64,000 nucleotides of DNA from Virgibacillus proomii (GCF_900162615.1 NZ_FUFN01000010.1:2324519-2388518); one strand, 5' to 3'; counted from the stretch's first letter, positions 35,483-45,405 are shown. Made by a program: numbers and translations. Notes: generated by a model not told the origin, from the letters alone.

Positions 35483-38128
35483 TTATCCTTTCAGTTCATT
35501 CAGTCTTGCTTGCACTTTCGCTTGTTTATCAAGATAATCTTTTTCTTTTTGTTTTTCTTCTTCAACAATTGCTTCTGGTGCTTTATTAATAAACCCTTGA
35601 TTGGCAAGTTTTTTTTGCACCCGTTCTACTTCTTTTGTCCATTTTGCAAGTTCTTTCTCGAGCCTAGCAATTTCCTTATCGAAATCAATTAAACCTTCTA
35701 ACGGTAAGAATAATTCTACACCCGTTACGACACTGGTCATCGCTTTTTCTGGAGCTGTAACATTTACCGAAATAATTAGTTCACTCGTATTACAAAAACG
35801 CTCTAAATAATGACGGTTACTTTCTAATTCTTGAACAATTTGGTCACTTTCTGCCTGAATTATAAGTTGAATCGGCTTCGATATTGGTGTATCGACTTCT
35901 GCACGTATACTACGGACGGACTTAATAATGGCAACTAGTCGTTTCATTTCTTTCGCAGCTTTTTCATCGTGAAGTTCTTCTCGTTTCTCTGGCCATTTAG
36001 CTACCGTTATCGACTCGCCTCGGTGTGGTAATTGTTGCCAAATTTCTTCCGTAATAAATGGCATAAATGGATGAAGCATGCGCATTGTTTGATCTAAAAC
36101 ATAGACGAGGATAGAGCGAGTTGTCTGTTTTTCTTCCTCATCATCACCATATAATGGTAATTTTGCCATTTCGATATACCAGTCACATAATTCATCCCAA
36201 ATGAAATTATAAAGATGACGTCCGGCTTCACCGAACTCATACTTGTCCGTGTTTTTTGTAACATGTTCAATGGTTTCGTTTAAGCGAGTCAAAATCCATT
36301 TATCAGCAAGCGATTTTTCTCCTGATAAGTCAATATCTTCATAAGTGAATCCTTCCAAATTCATTAGTGAAAAACGGGATGCATTCCAAACTTTATTGGC
36401 AAAATTCCAAGTTGATTCTACTTTTTCCCAATGAAATCGCAAATCCTGACCGGGAGTTGACCCTGTTAATAAGAAATACCGCAATGAGTCGGCACCATAT
36501 TTATCAATGACATCCATTGGATCAACACCATTCCCTAATGACTTACTCATTTTTCTTCCTTCTGCGTCACGGATTAATCCATGGATTAGCACATCATTAA
36601 ACGGCTTCTGCTTCGTAAAATGCTTCGATTGAAAAATCATTCTAGCAACCCAGAAAAAGATAATATCATAGCCTGTAACAAGAACACCAGTCGGAAAATA
36701 ACGTTTGAAGTCCTCTGCATCCGTATTTGGCCATCCCATTGTAGAAAACGGCCATAATGCTGATGAAAACCATGTATCTAAAACATCTTCATCTTGCTCC
36801 CAATTTTCAATATCAACTGGAGGTTCTTTACCAACATAAATTTCATTTGTTTCTTTATGATACCAAGCAGGAATTCTGTGTCCCCACCATAATTGACGGG
36901 AAATACACCAGTCGCGTATATTTTCCATCCAATTTAAATACGTTCGTTCAAAACGTTTGGGAACAAAGTTAACCTTTTCTTCTCCCTGTTGCAATTTAAT
37001 CGCCGCATCTGCCAACGGCTGCATTTTAACAAACCATTGTGTAGAAAGATACGGTTCTACAACAGCTCCGCTCCGCTCTGAATGACCGACTTGGTGAACA
37101 TGGTCTTCAATTTTAAACAATATCCCTTGTTCTTGAAGATCTTTGACAATTTGTTTTCTACAAGCAAACCGATCTAAACCTTCATATTTTCCAGCGTTTT
37201 CGTTCATGGATCCATCTTCATTCATAACTAATATACGTTCCAAATTATGACGGTTACCAATTTCAAAGTCATTTGGATCATGGGCAGGGGTTATTTTTAC
37301 TGCTCCGGAACCAAATTCCATATCAACATATTCATCAGCGATAATTTCAATTTCACGGCCAACAATCGGTAAAATTACCTTTTTACCAATTAAATGCTTG
37401 TATCTTTCATCATTTGGATGTACAGCTACAGCCGTATCTCCCAGCATCGTTTCAGGACGTGTTGTCGCAATTTCAATCGTTTCTTCACCATCCTTCAACG
37501 GGTAGCGCATATGATAGAATTTCCCCTGAACTTCCTCATAAATTACTTCGATATCAGATAAAGCCGTTTTCGTTTCCGGATCCCAGTTGATAATATATTC
37601 GCCCCGGTAAATCAACCCTTCTTCGTACAGTTTAACGAATACTTCTTTTACTGCATCCGACAAACCTTCATCTAAAGTAAATCGCTCTCTGGAGTAATCT
37701 AAGCTAAGACCTAACTTTCCCCACTGTTTGCGGATAAACTTAGCATATTCTTCCTTCCATTCCCAAGCTTTTTCAAGGAATTTTTTTCTTCCTAATTCAT
37801 AACGATTCGTCCCCTCTTCCTTTAATTTAGCTTCTACTTTTGCCTGTGTAGCAATACCGGCATGATCCATTCCCGGCAGCCACAGTACATCATAGCCTTG
37901 CATTCGCTTCATCCGTGAAATCGTATCTTGCATCGTTGTATCCCAAGCGTGACCTAGATGTAAGCGACCAGTAACGTTTGGTGGTGGTATAACAATAGAA
38001 AACGGCTCCTTTTCTTTATCATTTGTTGCTTCAAAATACTTTCCTTCTAACCAAAACTGATAACGCCCTTTTTCTACTTCGTGTGGATTATATTTAGCAG
38101 AAAGTGATGGTTTTTGTTCTTCACTCAT
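35483..38128 (-). CDS. valS: Valyl-tRNA synthetase
   Basis: Charges tRNA-Val. 881 residues. Class I signature PPNVTGRLHLGHAWD near residue 50, the editing (CP1) domain with TTRPETMLGDTAVAVHP near 230, KMSKSLGNG near residue 525, an anticodon-binding domain, and a C-terminal coiled coil (about 810-880). The second of two ATG codons (38128) is seven bases from AAGGAGG. A T-box leader lies upstream, but a repeat element of about 270 bases sits between leader and gene. Confidence 0.98.
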   Translation of the reverse strand: MSEEQKPSLSAKYNPHEVEKGRYQFWLEGKYFEATNDKEKEPFSIVIPPPNVTGRLHLGHAWDTTMQDTISRMKRMQGYDVLWLPGMDHAGIATQAKVEAKLKEEGTNRYELGRKKFLEKAWEWKEEYAKFIRKQWGKLGLSLDYSRERFTLDEGLSDAVKEVFVKLYEEGLIYRGEYIINWDPETKTALSDIEVIYEEVQGKFYHMRYPLKDGEETIEIATTRPETMLGDTAVAVHPNDERYKHLIGKKVILPIVGREIEIIADEYVDMEFGSGAVKITPAHDPNDFEIGNRHNLERILVMNEDGSMNENAGKYEGLDRFACRKQIVKDLQEQGILFKIEDHVHQVGHSERSGAVVEPYLSTQWFVKMQPLADAAIKLQQGEEKVNFVPKRFERTYLNWMENIRDWCISRQLWWGHRIPAWYHKETNEIYVGKEPPVDIENWEQDEDVLDTWFSSALWPFSTMGWPNTDAEDFKRYFPTGVLVTGYDIIFFWVARMIFQSKHFTKQKPFNDVLIHGLIRDAEGRKMSKSLGNGVDPMDVIDKYGADSLRYFLLTGSTPGQDLRFHWEKVESTWNFANKVWNASRFSLMNLEGFTYEDIDLSGEKSLADKWILTRLNETIEHVTKNTDKYEFGEAGRHLYNFIWDELCDWYIEMAKLPLYGDDEEEKQTTRSILVYVLDQTMRMLHPFMPFITEEIWQQLPHRGESITVAKWPEKREELHDEKAAKEMKRLVAIIKSVRSIRAEVDTPISKPIQLIIQAESDQIVQELESNRHYLERFCNTSELIISVNVTAPEKAMTSVVTGVELFLPLEGLIDFDKEIARLEKELAKWTKEVERVQKKLANQGFINKAPEAIVEEEKQKEKDYLDKQAKVQARLNELKG

Positions 38129-38420
38129 CATAATTCCTCCTTAATTGATAAAGTAATTTTTTCCTATGTTCCAGCTGGAAACTTAGAACATTATAGACGA
38201 ATATTTGCATTTTTCTCAATTTAACTAACCGCTGGTAGAGATAATATGCAAGTTGTACCTAAGAAACATACGGCATTGAATCAACTTCTATATAATTTTA
38301 TAGCGTATAATTAATCAGTTGACGATAAGTTTTAGTCAAGCAGCAGCCCAGCCTCACTTCATCTTAGGATATTCCCTAAGCCGTATTATTCTTTAGCACT
38401 AAAGTTTCTCCTTTCTAACA

Positions 38421-38693
38421 TTAGAAAAACTTAGCTTGTCGCCAATCTTTATGGCAAAAGCTATCGTTTTCTTATACGATAAAGTCCAAACTTCATTCAG
38501 TAGGAGTTTTCTTCCCTCTCCTGCTGAATGTTAGTACCACAAGGGTATGACCTAAAGGCCCTTGAACCACTCGGGCATTTAGGTGCCGTTTTTTTGCCAC
38601 TTAGACTCTTTTGTATCAATTCAGGACTTGAAGTGGGAAACTTACGGCACCTTACATGCGGGATAAAGCCTAATATTTTATACTTTCCATAGT
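38421..38693 (+). repeat. Modular intergenic repeat, A-B-C arrangement, between T-box and valS
   Basis: Module A (TTAGAAAAACTTAGC ... GCCAATC), one B unit with ATTCAGTAGGAG/CTCCTGCTGAAT (one changed base) and TCGGGCATTTAGGTGCCG / CGGCACC ... ATGCGGG, then module C (CCTAATATTTTATACTTTCCATAGT). Its orientation opposes valS. It starts at the distal edge of the T-box terminator. Confidence 0.85.
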
Positions 38694-38699
38694 ATAAAA

Positions 38700-39030
38700 A
38701 AACCCTTTTCATCCTTAAAGAAAGGACGAAAAGGGTATGCTTTCCGTGGTACCACCTTTATTTGTATACTTTTTTGGCCTCTCACAAATCATCTTTGACA
38801 ATAAGAAAAAATGCAGTATACACACTTCATTGGTTGATAACGGTATACAAACCGGCTCCTTCTACTAAAGCCTTAGACAAACCCGCAAAGCTTTGTTCAA
38901 AGAAGCTGTTCATGGGCGACCTTCCAGATCATCCGTCAAGGAAACTTTCAGCCTTTGATTTCCCTTTCTTTGTGACAATTTTTCTGTACTCTTCCCACTC
39001 TACACATTTAGACGAAATTATATTAGGAAT
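38700..39030 (-). ncRNA. T-box leader of valS
   Basis: On the minus strand AAAGGTGGTACCACG (38759-38745) is the T-box antiterminator core, where the UGGU bulge pairs with the uncharged tRNA end. The terminator stem CCCTTTTCGTCC / GGATGAAAAGGG with a T run follows at 38736-38700. Stem I features lie upstream (AGAGTACAG near 38990). Such leaders raise expression of a synthetase when its tRNA is uncharged. I could not assign the specifier codon with confidence. Confidence 0.88.
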
Positions 39031-39036
39031 AAATTT

Positions 39037-39065
39037 ATTTTATATGTAATCTATAGTTCCGTCAA
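39037..39065 (-). promoter_or_regulatory. Sigma-A promoter of the valS T-box transcript
   Basis: TTGACG at 39065-39060 and TAAAAT at 39042-39037, 17-base spacer, placed correctly just before the T-box leader. Confidence 0.7.
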
Positions 39066-39099
39066 CTCTTTCTATTAGTTGGTATGAACAAGAGCTAGA

Positions 39100-39409
39100 A
39101 AGAGAAACTGCATTCAAGGAAAACTTTTTCTCCTTGAAACAGTAGATCAAAGGCTCAGTTCGCAGACGTTCTTGAAAAACCTCGGTGTATTACTATCGTA
39201 GTCCTGCTTGTTCTTGAAAAATCGCGATGTATAGCTGCCGTAGCTCCTCTGCCTTTCGCCCCAAACGAAGCAGGGTTTTAGCAGCCGATGTTACTTATTA
39301 TAGGAAAAAGAGCGAAATTGGCTCGTTCGTTCGGAAGCTTAAACTAGACGACGAAGCTACTTTTTCAAAAAAGTTGTCCACTATGTGGGAACAGATATCG
39401 TTTCCTAAA
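39100..39409 (+). repeat. Repeat debris: 60-bp-unit-like fragments plus family-2 copy
   Basis: From about 39165 there are degenerate segments of the kind GTTCTTGAAAAAxCxCGxTGTAT ... GCCGTAG, related to those at 58640-58800. From 39300 the family-2 3' part follows: CGTTCGTTCGGAAGC, CTTAAACTAGACGACGAAGC, TTTTTCAAAAAAG, ACAGATATCGTTTCCTA. Confidence 0.5.
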
Positions 39410-39555
39410 CAACAAAAGATGGGGGTATGCCAGCGGGAATTCTTTGTTTTTGACCTGATTTTTTGAACATCCTTATAAGGTTTGCACAACTAACCTGTTT
39501 CTATACATATAGTATATTACATATTCAAAATCACGTGAAAGCGAGGCGAATAAAA

Positions 39556-39744
39556 ATGGCACGCTATTATCGGTACCGACTTCCGCCTTGGGCGAGAAAC
39601 TGTATTATCATCATTGAAAGGGTAACCTTACCGATATTAATTTTTCAATTAATTCGTACACTGTTTTTTCCGACTACGCTTGATGTGTTTTTATTAGGCA
39701 TCCTTGTTGGTCTATTTATTGCGTTTTACTTGGAATGGATTTAA
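39556..39744 (+). CDS. Small membrane protein of unknown function
   Basis: About 62 residues beginning MARYYRYRLPPWARN, with a hydrophobic segment IIIIERVTLPILIFQLIRTLFF and a second FLLGILVGLFIAFYLEW. The ATG at 39556 has a GAGGCG site. It converges with ysxE and overlaps its end by a few bases. I do not recognise the family, but the frame is clean and well composed for a two-helix membrane protein. Confidence 0.6.
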   Translation: MARYYRYRLPPWARNCIIIIERVTLPILIFQLIRTLFFPTTLDVFLLGILVGLFIAFYLEWI

Positions 39745-40760
39745 TCTTCCTCATCATCTAAATCATCCAAATCCAATGTGTCGTATTTATTCTCAACATA
39801 AGCAGAAAAATGCAACCCAAATAATATCCGGCGAAATTCGTATTGCAATTCAACGATTTGCTCAATCATTGTTTTTTTAGATCTGGCATGCATTTCTAAT
39901 TGATTTAAGTATGGTTGTGCATCTAACAATTGGATAATAAGTAAATAAAGCTCTTTTTTAGATAATTTATTTTCATTCATATAAGATTCAAATGCTTGTA
40001 AAAATGTATCCGTAGGCGTATCATAATGGTTTGTTTCGTGTTTGAAAAAGTCAGCTAAATCATAAACAGGATAATCAAACCTTGCTTTTTCCCAATTTAT
40101 CAAGTAGAGCTGCTCTTTGTTTTTCAGGATATGTGATGCGTATATGTTCCCATGACAGAGACTGTAATTCCAATCTTTTTCCGTCTCCTGTTCATAAATG
40201 AGTTGATCGATTCGCCGGATGCTCTCCTGTAAGCAAAAATCAATATCTCTGTATTGGGTACAAATAAGTAATTCCAATGGGGACATATAACGGTTCTTTT
40301 CGTATTGTTCAACAAAACCGAGCAGTTGTTGTTTCAACTGTTTACAATGGTCTCTATATTGTTGAAAGGTTGCTGAAAAGTCCTCTGTCTCAATCAAATG
40401 TGACTGTTTTGTTTTAGCATGCACCCTGCCAATGTTGTGAAAGAATCTTTCCGCTGTTAGCTTATCAAATGTAGTTACCGCTTCGCCTCTCCAAGGTGTT
40501 AAATAATAGATACTACCTTTATAGTACTGATAAATATTTCCCTGTCTCGTTAAATATACAGGTAAAACAGCGTATAGATTTTGTTCATATGCTTCTCTGT
40601 ATACCTTTTCCCACATCGGTATCAGCTCAAGAGTTAAGTGACTCTGCTTTAATGCATATTGCTGCTGATGATCCTGTACCCAATAGAGGTGGTCTGTTTT
40701 CTTTTCAATGTAAAATGGCTGAACCGAATATGCTTGCAAAACTGTTTTTATGTCCTCCAC
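39741..40760 (-). CDS. ysxE: YsxE, CotS-family spore coat protein (kinase-like fold)
   Basis: About 339 residues. Aminoglycoside-phosphotransferase/CotS-like fold: CHGNIYASHILKN (residues about 200-212, with HGN where active kinases have HGD) and INWEKARFDYPVYDLADFF, the metal-loop region. YsxE is a coat protein whose gene sits beside spoVID in B. subtilis, as here. Several GTG codons cluster at the start; GTG at 40760 has GGTGG eight bases upstream, GTG at 40772 does not. The HGN variation suggests weak or no catalysis. Confidence 0.87.
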   Translation of the reverse strand: MEDIKTVLQAYSVQPFYIEKKTDHLYWVQDHQQQYALKQSHLTLELIPMWEKVYREAYEQNLYAVLPVYLTRQGNIYQYYKGSIYYLTPWRGEAVTTFDKLTAERFFHNIGRVHAKTKQSHLIETEDFSATFQQYRDHCKQLKQQLLGFVEQYEKNRYMSPLELLICTQYRDIDFCLQESIRRIDQLIYEQETEKDWNYSLCHGNIYASHILKNKEQLYLINWEKARFDYPVYDLADFFKHETNHYDTPTDTFLQAFESYMNENKLSKKELYLLIIQLLDAQPYLNQLEMHARSKKTMIEQIVELQYEFRRILFGLHFSAYVENKYDTLDLDDLDDEED

Positions 40761-41066
40761 ATTTGTCACCACCTAATTCCAATGCTTATGTTAGACATGA
40801 GAATTCCTTTTTCATTGTTTGTTTACTTGACCCAATTTGATTTTTTTAAAAATGTGCACGATGTAAAGAGAACTTAATACGATGGCAATACTTTGCTGTA
40901 TCCACAAACTATTATTTGTGTTCTAACCTGTCACGAAAATAAGAGAACGCAACAATTTTCTCACGTAGGTGTTTAGCTACAGCACTTATATGAATCATAA
41001 AATTTTATGTTTGAATTAATTCTACTAACTTCATACCCTTTCTATCACAGAAATAGAAAGGGCATG
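40761..41066. other. Upstream region of ysxE
   Basis: No gene or RNA visible. An AGAAATAGAAAGGG-type segment precedes a B-type repeat that starts at 41067. Confidence 0.4.
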
Positions 41067-41222
41067 AGATAAAGTGAAACTTCATTTCTTGGAATGCCTT
41101 TCCCAAGAAATGTTAGTTGAACCAATCGGGCATTTAGGTGCCGTTTCTTCCACTTACACCCAGTTATATCAACTCAAGCTCTTGTAGTGGGAGGCTTACG
41201 GCACCTTACATGCGGGATAAAC
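41067..41222 (+). repeat. Modular intergenic repeat, single B unit
   Basis: It runs from GATAAAGTGAAACTTCATTT to ATGCGGGATAAA. The first hairpin here is TTTCTTGG/CCAAGAAA, different from every other copy yet still paired. The second hairpin TCGGGCATTTAGGTGCCGT / ACGGCACC ... ATGCGGG is conserved. Modules A and C are missing. Confidence 0.82.
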
Positions 41223-41236
41223 AAAAATTCAATAAA

Positions 41237-41271
41237 CCATCCGTAGGAATTTCCATTATTCCGACGGATGG
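41237..41271 (-). terminator. Terminator after spoVID
   Basis: CCATCCGT and ACGGATGG pair, extended by GGAAT/ATTCC, followed on the minus strand by TTTATTGAATTTTTG. Confidence 0.75.
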
Positions 41272-41277
41272 ACGATT

Positions 41278-42528
41278 TTATTTTTTCTTATGCGGTATAT
41301 ATAATAATTGTCCTTCTTTCACATCATAATCTTCATCTAATCGATTTAGTTTAATTAGCTGCAGTGCAGAAACCTGATACCGTTCAGCAATGGAATCAAT
41401 CGTGTCCTGTTCTTGCACTATACAAAGCCGCATCCTTGTAAAACTTTCCTCTTCTGAATCACTAAACATATCCGACAAATAACTAACAGCTCGTACTCGT
41501 TCGTTATCTTCCTGATTATCACTATTTTCTCTTATCTCTGGTGAAACATCTTTTGCTTTTTTTCTTTCTATATCATGATCATCATCGTGTAAGTCTTCAT
41601 CATCGTACACTTCATCTTCGTCATGTAAATCTTCCTCATCATATTCATCTTCTTCGTCATCTACCTCTTCCGCTTTATCCTTAGAAGTGTTGGCAAAAAA
41701 TTCTTTTAATGATTTAGTCTCTTTATATTTCCATCTTCCAGTCTCGTCGGTTTCTTTATCGTCTTTGCTCGTAGATTCTTTTTCTTCCTGATTTTCTTTC
41801 CGTTTCGTCTCTTCTTGTACGATGTCTTTTGCTTCCTCTTTCGTTGTTTCTTCAACAATTGCATCATTCAAATTACTATTTCTATCGGTCTCCTGATCCT
41901 GTTCTTCATCCGTAGAAAACATTGGCAAATCCACTGCTTCTTTTGGCTGCTCCTCCATCATTTCTTCATCTGGACGCTTTAATTCAAATTGGAATTGCTC
42001 CTCCTCTACATCTGTGTTACTCTCCGTTTCTCTATCCATATCCGAAAGTACAGAATCTAATTCACTATTATTTTCGGATTGGCTGATTTCACCGTATCTA
42101 TTGAGACCATGGATTTCAATCGTGGAATATAAGCGGAACATAGACGGTTCTGGGATTTCGTAATCAAAACTTTGAATATAAACGCTGACGTCGTTTAGAT
42201 CAGCTACTCGGTTTACTGGTACAGAAATTTCTACCGGAAAACGATGGGAAAAAATGGCAAGATCGTTATCCATTTCTTCCACTGCTTCTACATACCGCTT
42301 AGCATGAAAATCATCCGTTTCTATATCTCCTTCCACTTGAAAACGATCGCTTTTTTCATACTCTCCTTTCAACTCAATAATCCCTTTGATTGTAATATAA
42401 TCGTGAAAGGAATGAATGGAAATGTCCGGTTCTAAAGAAACACCTCTCATTTCATTTACTTCCTGTCCTTTTTCAAAGTAGAGCGTTTCATTCAATTCAA
42501 AACGAAATACCGAACTATCGTTTGTCAC
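41278..42528 (-). CDS. spoVID: Stage VI sporulation protein D (SpoVID)
   Basis: Coat assembly protein that drives spore encasement together with SafA. About 416 residues: an N-terminal beta-rich domain (about 1-150; RFELNETLYFEKGQEV, IKGIIELKGEY), a long acidic low-complexity region (about 160-350, very rich in E and D), and a C-terminal LysM domain (about 370-416) starting CIVQEQDTIDSIAERYQVS. Start at GTG (42528) with GAGAGGGGG upstream. The acidic middle contrasts with the basic SafA linker, which fits a direct interaction. Confidence 0.9.
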   Translation of the reverse strand: MTNDSSVFRFELNETLYFEKGQEVNEMRGVSLEPDISIHSFHDYITIKGIIELKGEYEKSDRFQVEGDIETDDFHAKRYVEAVEEMDNDLAIFSHRFPVEISVPVNRVADLNDVSVYIQSFDYEIPEPSMFRLYSTIEIHGLNRYGEISQSENNSELDSVLSDMDRETESNTDVEEEQFQFELKRPDEEMMEEQPKEAVDLPMFSTDEEQDQETDRNSNLNDAIVEETTKEEAKDIVQEETKRKENQEEKESTSKDDKETDETGRWKYKETKSLKEFFANTSKDKAEEVDDEEDEYDEEDLHDEDEVYDDEDLHDDDHDIERKKAKDVSPEIRENSDNQEDNERVRAVSYLSDMFSDSEEESFTRMRLCIVQEQDTIDSIAERYQVSALQLIKLNRLDEDYDVKEGQLLYIPHKKK

Positions 42529-42876
42529 GTGCTTTTCCCCCTCTCCATCATATGGTGGCATATATGATGTAAATACCTAATTCCATTTATATGAATTAGA
42601 TCATTCGGATATGCCTTTCAATCCAATCTATAACGTACAAAAGAGAAATGCTAACATTCGAAATAGAACATCTGCTTTCTCATATGGAAGATGTGTTTAA
42701 ACAGCCGATCAAAAATAACACCTCACATTATTTCTTGGTACGTTACATACTGAAAATCAGACAAAGCAGTAGCGATTTTAATATTCAATGACAAGTGCAA
42801 CTAGGCTAACACTTAAGCCACTGACGTGTTGCAAATACAAATTAAAGAAGGATAGAATTTTTAAGGAGATATCTCA

Positions 42877-43029
42877 ATGGTATGAAAAAATTCAGATTTT
42901 AAGTGTAAGCTAACTAGGGCTATCATCTACGTTACACTTACCATAGCCATGTTTTTCTTTATTGCCATTTCTTACGGTTCTGTTGTTAATACATGCTCTA
43001 AACTAGAAGAGAATACGGTTATAAAATAA
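42877..43029 (+). pseudogene. Possible broken small membrane-protein gene
   Basis: AAGGAG stands eight bases before an ATG at 42877, but codon 3 is TGA. The same frame then runs on to 43029, encoding KCKLTRAIIYVTLTIAMFFF and IAISYGSVVNTCSKLEENTVIK, a convincing one-helix membrane peptide. Alternatively the ATG at 42882 (MKKFRF) with a one-base deletion would restore it. About 50 codons in all. Family unknown; it may be a decayed gene or a sequencing artefact. Confidence 0.4.
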
Positions 43030-43032
43030 AAA

Positions 43033-43082
43033 TCCTCCTAAGCAATCAGATTTTTTAATTTAATCTGTCTACCTAAGGAGGA
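43033..43082. terminator. Hairpin between the small frame and hemL
   Basis: TCCTCCTAAG pairs with CTTAGGAGGA-type sequence and CAGATT with AATCTG around an AT loop. It is nearly the same as the hairpin at 8223-8279 and probably ends the hem operon. Confidence 0.65.
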
Positions 43083-43108
43083 AAAAGAATTATGAATGAA
43101 AATCCTGT

Positions 43109-44404
43109 TTAATTTGTGTCATTTAATTTTGAAAAAGCAAAATCAATCGCTTGAACAGTATGTTCGATATCCTCATCTGTATGTGCAGTAGATAAGAATA
43201 GACCTTCAAATTGTGATGGCGGTAAGAAGACACCTTGTTCGATCATGAGACGGTAATATTTTGCAAAATGATCGAGATTAGCAGTTTGAGCAGTTGCAAA
43301 ATTAATTACTTCTTTATTAGTAAAAAAGACACCCATCATTGAACCAGCACGATTTATATGAAGTGGAATATCATACTTTTCACTAGCTTCCTTATAACCT
43401 GCCACTAATCGGTCTACCTTTTGATTAATTTTTTCATAAGCGGATTTATCTAACGCCTTTAATGTTTCAAGACCTGCTGTCATAGCCAATGGATTTCCAG
43501 ATAACGTACCTGCTTGGTAGATTGGACCGGTTGGTGCTACCTTTTCCATTATTTCCCGTTTACCGCCAAATGCACCCACTGGCAAACCGCCACCAATTAC
43601 TTTACCAAGACAAGTCATATCCGGTGTAACCCCAAAATGCCCTTGAGCACAATTATAGTCAACCCGAAAACCTGTCATTACTTCATCAAAGATTAACAAT
43701 GTACCATGTTGTTGCGTAATCTCTCTTAAACCTTGTAAAAAGCCGGCTTTTGGTGGTACGACCCCCATATTACCACAAACAGGCTCAAGGATGACAGCAG
43801 CAATATCATCTCCATAATTTTTAAAAGCATCGCGTACACCGTCTAAATCATTGTACGGTACAGTAATCGTATTTTGTGCGATGGATTTTGGTACACCAGG
43901 ACTATCAGGAAGCCCAAGTGTTGCTACACCCGAACCTGCTTTAATCAAAAGCGAATCTCCATGTCCATGATAACTTCCTTCAAACTTAACAATTTTATCT
44001 CTACCCGTGTAGCCCCTAGCAACCCGTAAGGCACTCATCGTGGCCTCTGTTCCCGAGTTGACCATTCGCACAACTTCGACTGACGGCACACGTTCAATTA
44101 CTAATTGTGCAAGTTCATTTTCCAGTAAAGTTGGCGCACCGAAGCTTGTCCCTTTTTCTGCTATTTCTTTTAGCTTTGTTACGACACGTTCATCCGCATG
44201 ACCTAAAATCAATGGACCCCAGCTCAATACATAATCAATGTATTCATTACCGTCAATATCCGTGATTTTAGAGCCCTTTCCTGAATCCATAAAAATAGGT
44301 GACATCCCAACGGACTTAAATGCACGTACAGGTGAGTTTACACCACCAGGCATCAAATTTACTGCTTCTTTATAAGCATCTACTGATTTCGTAAAATTAG
44401 CCAT
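43109..44404 (-). CDS. hemL: Glutamate-1-semialdehyde 2,1-aminomutase
   Basis: PLP enzyme that makes 5-aminolevulinate from glutamate-1-semialdehyde. 431 residues. PLP lysine K268 in CLGKVIGGGLPVGA, Asp240 in LLIFDEVMTGFR, and NSGTEATMSALR at 116-127. Last gene of hemAXCDBL; hemB ends 12 bases upstream. Confidence 0.97.
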   Translation of the reverse strand: MANFTKSVDAYKEAVNLMPGGVNSPVRAFKSVGMSPIFMDSGKGSKITDIDGNEYIDYVLSWGPLILGHADERVVTKLKEIAEKGTSFGAPTLLENELAQLVIERVPSVEVVRMVNSGTEATMSALRVARGYTGRDKIVKFEGSYHGHGDSLLIKAGSGVATLGLPDSPGVPKSIAQNTITVPYNDLDGVRDAFKNYGDDIAAVILEPVCGNMGVVPPKAGFLQGLREITQQHGTLLIFDEVMTGFRVDYNCAQGHFGVTPDMTCLGKVIGGGLPVGAFGGKREIMEKVAPTGPIYQAGTLSGNPLAMTAGLETLKALDKSAYEKINQKVDRLVAGYKEASEKYDIPLHINRAGSMMGVFFTNKEVINFATAQTANLDHFAKYYRLMIEQGVFLPPSQFEGLFLSTAHTDEDIEHTVQAIDFAFSKLNDTN

Positions 44405-44416
44405 CCATAAATCCCC

Positions 44417-45403
44417 CTATTTCTTATTTTTCAACCATCTTGCTGCATCTTTTGCAAAATAGGTAATGATAAGATCTGCTCCAGCACGCTTCATCGACAC
44501 CAGCTTTTCCATGACAAGCGCTTGTTCATCAATCCAGCCATTCTGTGCTGCAGCTTTAACCATCGCATATTCACCACTAACATTATAAGCTACTATAGGT
44601 ACATCAAAATTATTTCTTACTTCTCTAACGATGTCTAAATAGGCTAAAGCCGGCTTCACGATTAAAAAGTCTGCACCTTCAGCGACATCTGATTTTGCTT
44701 CTCGAATTGCTTCTAATCGATTAGCTGGATCCATTTGATATGTTTTTCTGTCACCAAACTGTGGTGTGCTATCTGCTGCATCACGAAATGGACCATAAAA
44801 TGAAGAAGCATATTTAACGGCATACGACATAATCGGAATTTCTGTATAGCCAGCCTCGTCCAATGCTTTTCTAATAACTGCTACAAATCCATCCATCATA
44901 TTAGATGGTGCGATAATATCCGCTCCAGCCTTTGCTTGTGAAACTGCTGTTTTTGCCAATAATTTTAATGATGCATCATTATCCACATCTTGATTATGAA
45001 TTACACCGCAATGACCATGTGATGTATATTCACATAAACATGTATCTGCAAGTACAAGCATCGTCGGGAATTCCTTCTTAATTAATCTCGTTGCTTCTTG
45101 TACAATACCGTCTTCTACAAAAGCGCCCGTACCTTGCTCATCTTTTTCCTTAGGTACACCAAATAGAATTAAAGCCTTTATATCTAGTTGTTCAAGTTCT
45201 TCTACTTCTTCAGCTAATAAATCTATTGAAACCTGATATACCCCTGGCATAGATGGGACCTCTCGTTTGATGTTTTCTCCGTCTACAACAAACATTGGAT
45301 AAATAAAATCATCAACATGTAAATGTGTTTCTCTTACTAAATCTCGCATCGCTTGAGAATTTCTTAATCTCCGATGACGAGCAAATTCCGGCGTTTTAAT
45401 CAC
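44417..45403 (-). CDS. hemB: Delta-aminolevulinic acid dehydratase (porphobilinogen synthase)
   Basis: Condenses two 5-aminolevulinates to porphobilinogen. 328 residues. Zinc-site cysteines 122, 124 and 132 in DTCLCEYTSHGHCG; Schiff-base lysines K197 (SYAVKYASSFYGPF) and K250 (LIVKPALAYLD). Only two bases separate it from hemD. Confidence 0.97.
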   Translation of the reverse strand: MIKTPEFARHRRLRNSQAMRDLVRETHLHVDDFIYPMFVVDGENIKREVPSMPGVYQVSIDLLAEEVEELEQLDIKALILFGVPKEKDEQGTGAFVEDGIVQEATRLIKKEFPTMLVLADTCLCEYTSHGHCGVIHNQDVDNDASLKLLAKTAVSQAKAGADIIAPSNMMDGFVAVIRKALDEAGYTEIPIMSYAVKYASSFYGPFRDAADSTPQFGDRKTYQMDPANRLEAIREAKSDVAEGADFLIVKPALAYLDIVREVRNNFDVPIVAYNVSGEYAMVKAAAQNGWIDEQALVMEKLVSMKRAGADLIITYFAKDAARWLKNKK

Positions 45404-45405
45404 GA

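Noticed and set aside
38700..38736. Treating the hairpin as an end of the repeat element
   Set aside because: It directly follows the T-box core AAAGGTGGTACCACG on the minus strand and has the T run expected of a T-box terminator; it is not found with other repeat copies.
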